This document shows positions 36,467 to 43,990 of a DNA stretch of 61,586 bases, in pieces (positions within the stretch are counted from its first letter, which is position 1; every line of letters begins with the position of its first letter). The position numbers and the translations under genes were made by a program. This DNA is from Aequorivita sinensis. GTDB taxonomy: Bacteria > Bacteroidota > Bacteroidia > Flavobacteriales > Flavobacteriaceae. The notes under the pieces are model-generated. The model was given only the letters and a program-made list of their open reading frames with translations. It had not been told where the DNA came from and made no database searches. Location of the stretch: positions 1 to 61,586 of the forward strand of contig NZ_VDMC01000014.1 of the NCBI RefSeq assembly GCF_006346335.1. Reading direction: 5' to 3'.

Positions 36467-37204
36467 TTAATCGTCAAGTAAGTCAATTTTATCTTTTATA
36501 TGTTCTTTCATTGCTTCGGCAATATCGCGGTTTCCATCTTCATCGTTAGGGCTAATTTCAATAATCCCATCACCATTTCCATCAACTGCGTTGGAAAGAT
36601 CTACACCTGTGGTAGCATCAAAAACACTATTTAAGTCGAAATTAATAACAACACTATTCTGATCGTTTGATATAACAGTATTAGTTTCTCCTTCGTCGAA
36701 CTCTACTTCTAGTTCTTCTTCAAAATCGTGCCAGAATACAAATGGAACACCGTCTATAGTTCCTTCCATTTTTATACTCTGCTCATAAATTTCGCTATCT
36801 GGATTTTCGTTTTTATCAAATTCGAATTCAATTTCTTCAAGACGACCATTAGGTGCATCTACTACAGTAATTACCACTGGAGTTGGGGATAACAAATCCA
36901 GCTCAAAAGGACCTTTTAATTCAATCTCTTCTTCACTATTATAGAAGTTGTCATCGCCGATGATATCGTCGTACTCCAACTCAATTTCTTCTAAATTAAT
37001 TAAGAACTTAGACAGTTCAACTACTGGACCATCCAAAACAGTGTTTTTACCTGCGTTTGGAGAATAGTTAGCTGAAGCGTAAATACCTAGCTTTCCATTT
37101 CCATCTTCAACAGACAATGAATCGTCATCGTCTGAACACGCTGTAAATGCGCCCGCTAAAGCAATGGCGAATAAAGGTTTTTTAAAATTTTTAATCAAAT
37201 TCAT
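36467..37204 (-). CDS. Probable surface-exposed lipoprotein (DUF4382-like)
   Basis: The 245-residue protein has a lipoprotein signal ending at Cys23 (GAFTAC), followed at once by SDDDD. An acidic S/D-rich stretch after the lipid-bearing Cys is the known lipoprotein export signal for the outer surface in Bacteroidota. The body contains VVELSKFLINLEEIELEYDD and FELDLLSPTPVVITVVDAPNG, reminiscent of DUF4382 proteins, and is strongly acidic throughout. Single gene with its own terminator. Function unknown. Confidence 0.75.
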   Translation of the reverse strand: MNLIKNFKKPLFAIALAGAFTACSDDDDSLSVEDGNGKLGIYASANYSPNAGKNTVLDGPVVELSKFLINLEEIELEYDDIIGDDNFYNSEEEIELKGPFELDLLSPTPVVITVVDAPNGRLEEIEFEFDKNENPDSEIYEQSIKMEGTIDGVPFVFWHDFEEELEVEFDEGETNTVISNDQNSVVINFDLNSVFDATTGVDLSNAVDGNGDGIIEISPNDEDGNRDIAEAMKEHIKDKIDLLDD

Positions 37205-37417
37205 AAGTTTAGGTTTTAGAATTAGTTTGACTTATAACATCTAGAACGGCCTATATTTTGAAATGATATATATAATGCCCTAAATTATTCTTAAATTAGT
37301 ACTAAGCATGTGTTAATAGCTATAAAGACTTTCCAAACTCAAACCTTCATTAGCTCAGAGTATCAATGCATTATAAGTATTCTGGAAATTAAGCAAAAAA
37401 GTGAAGAATTTATGACG

Positions 37418-38461
37418 TTACTTTTTAAACACTAATTTAGAAATTCTTTTATTGCCTGAAGCGAAAGCTACACTATCGTTAACAAATTCAATTGCGAAAA
37501 AACCAATTTTTGATAGTTCCTTCCAGTTTTTACCGCCATCACCGCTAAACGAAATTCCGGGTGAGCCTACCGCAACGAGCCCTTGCCCTTTTGTGCCAGG
37601 TATATATTTTACAGAAGAGCGATACCCCGGCTCCTTTCCATTTGCCATCAATTTCCAAGTTTTACCACCATCTTTAGTTATAGCCTTATTCCCTTCATTA
37701 AACTCTTTGTCTTCCCAATTCCCACCGAAAATAACGCCGTTCTTCTCATCTAAGAAGTCAACAGAGTAAATCCCAGTCATCGCTCGTCCTTGAATAATTG
37801 GTGTTTTATATACTTCCCAAGTTTTTCCCTTATCAGAAGTATGCATAATTCGGGCTTTTTTGCCACCTGTTGCCACCCATGCATTGTCTCCATAAATGGC
37901 AATATTACTATTACTTGCCGCAAATGCTGCTTCGCCTTTTTCTACTTTTGGAAGGTTTTCACAAGGTAACTTTTGCCATGTATTTCCACCATCGCGGGTA
38001 ATTATTACAGACATACAGTCTGCTGTAGGGTCGCCAATTGCAATCCCTTCCATATCATTCCAAAACTTCATCGAGTCGTAGAATACATTCTCGTTTTTCT
38101 CTGAATAAACCTCCTCTATGTTAGTTGCCTCTTTTCCGTCAAAACCAATTTTATAAAGCACTGCAGGATTAGCTATACTCAAGACAAAAACCGCTTCGTT
38201 TGTAGTTGCTATAGATCTAAAGTGAAGTAAGGTATCTTCGTATTTAATTACAGCTAGCTTTGGAGTGTCGCCGTCAATAAATCCAACTTTTCCTTGATCT
38301 GCCGCAAACCAAACTCTGTTTTCATCTAAGGGTTGAATAGCGCGAATACTCAAACTGTCAATAAAAACTGGTGTAATTTCAACAGAATTAAATTCTACTT
38401 CAGGTTTAGAGTTACAAGAAACTAATGTAAAAGCAGCTAATAGGATAAAAAGAAATCGCAT
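37418..38461 (-). CDS. BNR/photosystem II assembly-like repeat lipoprotein
   Basis: The start at MRFLFILLAAF gives 347 residues with a lipoprotein signal ending at Cys16 (LVSC); the longer frame to 38509 would put charged residues before it. The repeats W-F-A-[AG]-D-Q-G-[KR], T-R-D-G-G-[NK]-T-W and SDKGKTWEVYKTP are BNR/Asp-box type and should form a beta-propeller, as in YCF48-like proteins and sialidases. There is no catalytic glycosidase signature. The protein should be in an outer or periplasmic leaflet. Confidence 0.85.
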   Translation of the reverse strand: MRFLFILLAAFTLVSCNSKPEVEFNSVEITPVFIDSLSIRAIQPLDENRVWFAADQGKVGFIDGDTPKLAVIKYEDTLLHFRSIATTNEAVFVLSIANPAVLYKIGFDGKEATNIEEVYSEKNENVFYDSMKFWNDMEGIAIGDPTADCMSVIITRDGGNTWQKLPCENLPKVEKGEAAFAASNSNIAIYGDNAWVATGGKKARIMHTSDKGKTWEVYKTPIIQGRAMTGIYSVDFLDEKNGVIFGGNWEDKEFNEGNKAITKDGGKTWKLMANGKEPGYRSSVKYIPGTKGQGLVAVGSPGISFSGDGGKNWKELSKIGFFAIEFVNDSVAFASGNKRISKLVFKK

Positions 38462-38476
38462 TTTTAAAATTTTTGG

Positions 38477-38484
38477 CAAAAGTA
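38477..38484 (-). promoter_or_regulatory. -7 promoter box TACTTTTG
   Basis: TACTTTTG on the minus strand fits TAnnTTTG, 16 bases upstream of the chosen start at 38461. A TTTG lies 19 bases further upstream, at the usual -33 spacing. This supports the shorter start. Confidence 0.6.
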
Positions 38485-38653
38485 AACATTCTAAAATACC
38501 AAATATCATAACCTATTTATAAATGCTTAGGAACATCAGATAAATTGAAAATATCTTTCAACTTTTAAGTCTATTGGTTGTAAATTGTAAAAAATAATTT
38601 ATAAAATATTTTTTTTGATTTCGATTTAAGTTTCAATTTCAGTTTCAAAGAGA

Positions 38654-38661
38654 TACCTTTG
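38654..38661 (+). promoter_or_regulatory. -7 promoter box TACCTTTG of rsmB
   Basis: TACCTTTG is a full match to TAnnTTTG. It gives an unusually long leader (about 105 bases) before rsmB; no riboswitch fold was recognised in it. Confidence 0.6.
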
Positions 38662-38772
38662 CACTCGCAAAAGTTTTCAACTGATTGAAAGCCTTGAAGT
38701 CAAGCACAAATTTCAGGAGTAATTTTATTAATTAATCTGGTTTTGTGTTATATAAATTGAATACCCTATTAA

Positions 38773-39984
38773 ATGAAATTACACCGAAACCTAGTATTCG
38801 CTACTATTGATTCACTTCATCTTATTTTCAACGAAAATAAACAAGCCGATAAAGTATTGAGAAGCACCTTAAAACGTGATAAACGTTGGGGTGCGCGAGA
38901 CAGAGCATTTATTGCAGAAACCACTTACGATATTGTAAGGTGGAAACGCCTATATTCAGAAATTGCTGAAGTACGCGAACCTTTTGACCGTCCTAACCTA
39001 TTTAGATTATTTACTGTTTGGGCAACCTTAAACGGAATTAAAATTCCAGAATGGAAACAATTTGAAGATACTCCTACCCGTCGTATAAAAGGAAGATTTG
39101 ACGAACTTTCTAAAATTAGAAAATACCGTGAATCTATTCCAGATTGGATGGATGAGTTAGGTGAAAAAGAATTAGGAAAGAAATGGGATAAGGAAATTGC
39201 AGCCTTAAACAAACAAGCCGACGTTGTTTTACGCGTAAATACTTTAAAAACTACAGTTGAAGCGTTACAAAATGAGTTATCGGACCTTGAAATTGAAACT
39301 GAAACAATAAAAGGTTACCCAGATGCTTTAAAACTTAAAGAGCGTTCAAACGTATTTATTACAGATGCTTTTAAAAACGGTTTGTTTGAAGTACAAGATG
39401 CTTCTTCACAAAAAGTAGCTGCTATGCTAGACCCAAAACCTGGAATGCGCGTTATTGACGCTTGTGCAGGGGCGGGCGGAAAAAGCCTTCATATTGCGAC
39501 AATGATGGAAAATAAAGGCCAGCTAATTGCAATGGATATTTACGAGAATAAACTTAACGAACTCAAGCGTAGAGCTCGAAGAAACGATATTTTTAATATT
39601 GAAACTCGAGTAATTGATTCCACTAAAGTTATAAAGAAGTTGATAGAAAAGGCCGATAAGGTTTTAATTGACGCTCCTTGCTCTGGATTAGGAGTTTTAA
39701 GAAGAAACCCTGATGCTAAGTGGAAACTTCAGCCTGAATTTTTAGATAAGATTAGAGCTACTCAAAAGGATTTATTAGAAAGCTACTCTAGAATGGTAAA
39801 ACCAGGTGGTGATTTAGTTTATGCTACTTGCTCTATCTTGCCTTCAGAAAATGAATTACAAGTGAAAGCATTTTTAGCTAGTGAAGCTGGTAAGGATTTT
39901 ACCTTATTAAATGAAGAGAGAATCTTGCCTAGCAAAAGTGGTTATGATGGTTTTTACATTTCTTTATTACAAAAGAAGGCATAA
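38773..39984 (+). CDS. rsmB: 16S rRNA (cytosine-5)-methyltransferase, RsmB/NOP family
   Basis: The 403-residue protein has an N-terminal NusB-like helical region and a C-terminal RsmB/NOP domain. The SAM-binding loop DACAGAGGKSLHIAT (about residues 230-244) is present. DAPCSGLGVLRRNPD places one catalytic Cys at 303, and ATCSILPSENE places the second at 353, the pair required for cytosine-C5 methylation of rRNA. RsmB methylates C967 in E. coli 16S rRNA; other NOP-family targets are possible. A strong hairpin terminator follows. Confidence 0.9.
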   Translation: MKLHRNLVFATIDSLHLIFNENKQADKVLRSTLKRDKRWGARDRAFIAETTYDIVRWKRLYSEIAEVREPFDRPNLFRLFTVWATLNGIKIPEWKQFEDTPTRRIKGRFDELSKIRKYRESIPDWMDELGEKELGKKWDKEIAALNKQADVVLRVNTLKTTVEALQNELSDLEIETETIKGYPDALKLKERSNVFITDAFKNGLFEVQDASSQKVAAMLDPKPGMRVIDACAGAGGKSLHIATMMENKGQLIAMDIYENKLNELKRRARRNDIFNIETRVIDSTKVIKKLIEKADKVLIDAPCSGLGVLRRNPDAKWKLQPEFLDKIRATQKDLLESYSRMVKPGGDLVYATCSILPSENELQVKAFLASEAGKDFTLLNEERILPSKSGYDGFYISLLQKKA

Positions 39985-40003
39985 AAAAGATTGATTTTAT
40001 ATA

Positions 40004-40040
40004 AGAAAAGAGCAGGCAAAAGCCTGCTCTTTTCTGTTTT
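40004..40040 (+). terminator. Terminator of rsmB
   Basis: A 14-bp perfect stem (40004-40017 with 40022-40035, core GAGCAGGC/GCCTGCTC) has a 4-A loop and ends in a T-rich tail, TTTTCTGTTTT. It lies 20 bases after the rsmB stop. Confidence 0.95.
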
Positions 40041-40140
40041 ACACCTCTAGAACTTCAAAAAATCGAATTGTTGTTAATTAAAAATGATAATTAGAGCATT
40101 TTGAAGCTTTTTAGATAAATAGATTATCCTTTAAAATAGT

Positions 40141-40148
40141 TAACTTTG
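40141..40148 (+). promoter_or_regulatory. -7 promoter box TAACTTTG of purL
   Basis: TAACTTTG fits TAnnTTTG, 20 bases upstream of the purL ATG. It would give a very short leader, so a purine riboswitch upstream of the gene is excluded. Confidence 0.6.
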
Positions 40149-40168
40149 CAGCTTCAAAATAAAAATAG

Positions 40169-43100
40169 ATGATTCACTTTTTTGGTAACGTAGAAAACAC
40201 TGTTTTTGCAGTTCAAACCCACGGAATAATTTCAGAAGAAAATACTAAAAAGCTGGAATGGCTTTTTGGCAATCAGGCTAAGCTAGAGGAATCCGTCCTG
40301 TATACAAACACGTCGGATTTTTTTATTGGTCCTCGCGCAGCTATGATTACTCCTTGGAGTACTAATGCCGTTGAAATCACTCAAAATATGGGGATTGAAG
40401 GCGTAATTCGCATAGAGGAATTTCACAACAGTTCAGTTGTAAAAGAGGCTTTCGACCCTATGATTTCTCAAAAATTTCAGGAACTAAATCAAGAGCTTTT
40501 TGATATTAACGTGCAACCTGAACCAATTTTAGAAATTGAAAATATTTCTGAATACAATGAAAAAGAAGGGTTAGCGCTAAATGCTGAAGAAGTTGAATAC
40601 CTAGAAAACTTATCAAAAAAGATAGGTAGAAAGCTTACCGATAGTGAGGTTTTTGGTTTCAGCCAAGTAAATAGTGAGCATTGCCGTCATAAAATTTTCA
40701 ACGGTGTATTTGAAATAGATGGAAAAGAAATGCCTTCTTCTCTATTCAAACTTATTAAAAAGACCTCATCAGAAAATCCGAACGATATTGTTTCGGCTTA
40801 TAAAGATAACGTAGCTTTTGTAAAAGGACCTAAGGTAAAACAATGGGCTCCAAAAAGTGCAGATAAGCCAGATTGGTACGAAGAAAAAGATTTCGACAGT
40901 GTGATTTCATTAAAAGCTGAAACGCACAACTTCCCAACTACAGTAGAGCCTTTTAACGGTGCTGCAACTGGTAGTGGAGGTGAAATTCGCGATCGTTTGG
41001 CAGGAGGAAAAGGTTCTTTACCGCTTGCTGGAACAGCGGTTTATATGACTTCATATTCACGATTAAACAAAGAGCCCTTCGACTCCGCTCAGAACAGACC
41101 TTGGGAAAAAGGAATGAAAGAACGCGATTGGCTTTACCAAACGCCTTTAGATATTTTAATTAAAGCTAGTAATGGAGCTTCCGATTTTGGAAACAAATTC
41201 GGTCAGCCATTAATCGCTGGATCTGTTCTTACTTTCGAACACGAAGAAGACGCTCGTAAATTAGGTTTTGATAAAGTAATTATGCTTGCTGGTGGTATCG
41301 GTTACGGAAAAGCAAGTCAAGCAATAAAAGACAAGCCTCAAGAAGGTGATAATATTGTAATTTTAGGTGGTGATAACTACCGAATTGGAATGGGTGGTGC
41401 TGCAGTTTCATCGGCAGATACAGGTGAATTTAGCAGCGGAATTGAACTTAACGCAATTCAACGTAGTAACCCAGAAATGCAAAAACGCGCTGCCAATGCC
41501 ATTCGAGCAATGGTAGAAAGCGACCACAATCCAATTGTTTCTATTCACGATCACGGTGCAGGTGGACACTTAAACTGTTTAAGTGAATTAGTTGAAGAAA
41601 CTGGAGGACGTATAGAAATAAGCAAACTTCCTATTGGCGACCCTACCCTATCCGACAAAGAAATAATGGGGAATGAAAGCCAGGAGCGAATGGGCTTAGT
41701 TATTGGTGATAAAGACATTCAAAACCTTAAAAGAGTTGCAGACCGCGAACGTTCTCATATGTACGAAGTAGGGAAAGTTACAGGCGACCAACGTTTCTGT
41801 TTTGAAAACAAAGACGGCGAAAAACCTATGGATTTTGCGCTTGAAGACATGTTTGGTAGCTCACCAAAAACAATAATGAAAGACAAAACCGTAAATAGAA
41901 ACTATAAAAACTCTGTTTACGAAGCTTCAAAAATAAAAGAGTACGTTACACAAGTTCTTCAATTAGAAGCTGTAGCTTGTAAAGATTGGCTTACCAATAA
42001 AGTTGACCGTTGTGTAACTGGTCGTGTTGCAAAACAACAAACCGTAGGACAATTACAATTACCATTAAACAACTGCGGTGTAATGGCTTTAGATTATCAA
42101 GGTAAAGAGGGTGTAGCCACTTCTATTGGGCATTCTCCGTTAACAGCCTTAATAGACCCTGCTGCAGGATCGCGCAATGCTATTACCGAGTCTCTAACCA
42201 ATATTGTTTGGGCTCCATTAAAAGATGGTTTAAAAAGTGTTTCACTTTCAGCCAACTGGATGTGGCCTTGTAATAACGAAGGTGAAGACGCAAGACTATA
42301 CGAAGCTGTTAAAGCTGTTTCAGATTTTTCAATTGATTTAGGAATCAATGTTCCAACCGGAAAAGATTCACTTTCAATGAAGCAGAAATACAAAAACGAA
42401 GAGGTTATTTCTCCAGGAACTGTAATTATTTCTGCTGCAGGAAACTGTAACGATATTCAAAAAGTAATTGAGCCTGTTCTTCAGAACGGTGGTGGTAGTA
42501 TTTACTATATCAATGTTTCTCAAGACAACTTTAAACTAGGCGGATCTTCTTTTGGACAAATTTTAAACGCTATCGGAAACGAAGCGCCAAATGTAAAAAG
42601 TGCTGAATACGTAAAAACCGTTTTCAATACGTTACAAGAACTCATTAAAGAAGGTGAAATTCTTGCTGGACACGATGTTGCGTCAGGTGGATTGATTACT
42701 ACTTTATTAGAAATGTGCTTTGCCAACGTTAATCTTGGAGCAGATTTAGATCTTTCAAACTTAGGTGAAAGTGATATGGTAAAAGTTCTTTTTGCTGAAA
42801 ACGCAGGACTTGTAATTCAAGCTTCGGAAGATACTTCAGTTGAAAAACTTCTATCTGAAAACAATATCGATTTCAAAAAGATTGGAACTGTTACAACTAA
42901 TGAAACCCTAACCATTAAAAATAACAGTGAAGAACTTTCATTCAGCATTCCTGAAATGCGTGATGCTTGGTACGAAACTTCATATTTATTAGACAGAAAT
43001 CAAAGCGGTTCAGAACTAGCTAAAGAACGTTTTGACAATTTTAAAAATCAGCCATTAACTTTCGAATTTCCAAAGAATTTCACAGGCAACCTCTCGACTG

Positions 43101-43885
43101 CGCTCGAGGAGACAATGTCAGGTGGAGCGCAGTCGAGACCCAAGGCAGCTGTAATCCGTGAAAAAGGAAGTAACAGTGAGCGCGAAATGGCTTATATGAT
43201 GCACTTGGCAGGATTTGATGTAAAAGATGTGCATATGACCGATCTTATTGAAGGTCGTGAAGATCTTGAGGATATAAAATTCTTAGTTGCTGTTGGTGGA
43301 TTTAGTAACAGTGATGTTTTAGGAAGTGCTAAAGGTTGGGCTGGAGCTTTCCTTTACAACGAAAAAGCGAATAAAGCATTAAAGAATTTCTTTGCTAAAG
43401 ACGATACATTATCCTTAGGTGTTTGTAACGGATGCCAGTTATTTGTGGAGTTAGGATTACTTAATCCTGAAGATGAAGAAAAACCAAAAATGCTTCATAA
43501 CGATACCAATAAATTTGAATGTGTGTTTACTTCGGTAAAAATTCAGGAGAATAATTCTGTGATGTTATCTTCAATGGCAGGAAGCACATTAGGAATTTGG
43601 TCGGCTCACGGGGAAGGAAAATTCAGTTTCCCAAAAGAGGAAAGCCACTACAATATTGTTGCAAAATACGGTTATGATAAATTGCCATCAAATCCAAACG
43701 GAAGTGATTTCAACACTGCTATGATGACTGATAAAACAGGTCGCCATTTAGTAATGATGCCTCACTTAGAGCGTTCTACTTTCCCTTGGAACTGGGCATA
43801 TTACCCACAAGATAGAAAGGATGACAAAGTTTCTCCTTGGGTTGAAGCCTTAGTTAATGCAAGAAAATGGATTGAAAAGAAATAG
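40169..43885 (+). CDS. purL: Phosphoribosylformylglycinamidine synthase (single-chain PurL)
   Basis: The 1238-residue enzyme joins FGAM synthase domains to a glutaminase. SQVNSEHCRHKIFNGVF (about residues 165-181) and AETHNFPTTVEPFNGAATGS (about 250-269) mark the ATP-dependent domains. The class I amidotransferase has GVCNGCQ with nucleophile Cys1086 and SAHGEGKFSF with its His. The enzyme turns FGAR, ATP and glutamine into FGAM in purine synthesis. Two in-frame insertions of a related palindromic repeat occur, at residues 303-311 and 975-990, both in linkers. A bidirectional terminator follows. Confidence 0.95.
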   Translation: MIHFFGNVENTVFAVQTHGIISEENTKKLEWLFGNQAKLEESVLYTNTSDFFIGPRAAMITPWSTNAVEITQNMGIEGVIRIEEFHNSSVVKEAFDPMISQKFQELNQELFDINVQPEPILEIENISEYNEKEGLALNAEEVEYLENLSKKIGRKLTDSEVFGFSQVNSEHCRHKIFNGVFEIDGKEMPSSLFKLIKKTSSENPNDIVSAYKDNVAFVKGPKVKQWAPKSADKPDWYEEKDFDSVISLKAETHNFPTTVEPFNGAATGSGGEIRDRLAGGKGSLPLAGTAVYMTSYSRLNKEPFDSAQNRPWEKGMKERDWLYQTPLDILIKASNGASDFGNKFGQPLIAGSVLTFEHEEDARKLGFDKVIMLAGGIGYGKASQAIKDKPQEGDNIVILGGDNYRIGMGGAAVSSADTGEFSSGIELNAIQRSNPEMQKRAANAIRAMVESDHNPIVSIHDHGAGGHLNCLSELVEETGGRIEISKLPIGDPTLSDKEIMGNESQERMGLVIGDKDIQNLKRVADRERSHMYEVGKVTGDQRFCFENKDGEKPMDFALEDMFGSSPKTIMKDKTVNRNYKNSVYEASKIKEYVTQVLQLEAVACKDWLTNKVDRCVTGRVAKQQTVGQLQLPLNNCGVMALDYQGKEGVATSIGHSPLTALIDPAAGSRNAITESLTNIVWAPLKDGLKSVSLSANWMWPCNNEGEDARLYEAVKAVSDFSIDLGINVPTGKDSLSMKQKYKNEEVISPGTVIISAAGNCNDIQKVIEPVLQNGGGSIYYINVSQDNFKLGGSSFGQILNAIGNEAPNVKSAEYVKTVFNTLQELIKEGEILAGHDVASGGLITTLLEMCFANVNLGADLDLSNLGESDMVKVLFAENAGLVIQASEDTSVEKLLSENNIDFKKIGTVTTNETLTIKNNSEELSFSIPEMRDAWYETSYLLDRNQSGSELAKERFDNFKNQPLTFEFPKNFTGNLSTALEETMSGGAQSRPKAAVIREKGSNSEREMAYMMHLAGFDVKDVHMTDLIEGREDLEDIKFLVAVGGFSNSDVLGSAKGWAGAFLYNEKANKALKNFFAKDDTLSLGVCNGCQLFVELGLLNPEDEEKPKMLHNDTNKFECVFTSVKIQENNSVMLSSMAGSTLGIWSAHGEGKFSFPKEESHYNIVAKYGYDKLPSNPNGSDFNTAMMTDKTGRHLVMMPHLERSTFPWNWAYYPQDRKDDKVSPWVEALVNARKWIEKK
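41075..41100. repeat. Short dispersed repeat inside purL, copy 1
   Basis: The sequence beginning CCCTTCGACTCCGCTCAG encodes PFDSAQNRP (residues 303-311). It shares TCGACT-[CG]-CGCTC and a downstream AGAC with copy 2 at 43090-43140. It reads in frame and lies in a surface-loop position between conserved purL blocks. Confidence 0.65.
43090..43140. repeat. Short palindromic repeat inside purL, copy 2
   Basis: TCTCGACTGCGCTC (43092-43105) is repeated as a perfect 14-bp inverted copy, GAGCGCAGTCGAGA (43125-43138), around a 19-base loop. Read in frame it adds residues ~975-990 (LSTALEETMSGGAQSR) exactly at the linker between the synthase part and the glutaminase domain (PKAAVIREKG). Confidence 0.8.
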
Positions 43886-43903
43886 ATTTATTCTATAAAT
43901 AAT

Positions 43904-43940
43904 AAAAAACCGTTTACATAAAATTTGTAAACGGTTTTTT
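43904..43940. terminator. Bidirectional terminator between purL and the M16 gene
   Basis: A perfect 15-bp stem (43904-43918 with 43926-43940; core CCGTTTACA/TGTAAACGG) has a 7-base loop. A-run and T-run arms serve both strands: purL ends at 43885 and the M16 gene ends at 43991. Confidence 0.93.
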
Positions 43941-43990
43941 CATTTATAAAAGTAACTACAAGTTATTTTCTCGTAGTTTTCAATTTATAA

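Noticed and set aside
38662-38772. Long rsmB leader as a riboswitch
   Set aside because: No known riboswitch consensus or strong paired core could be recognised by eye.
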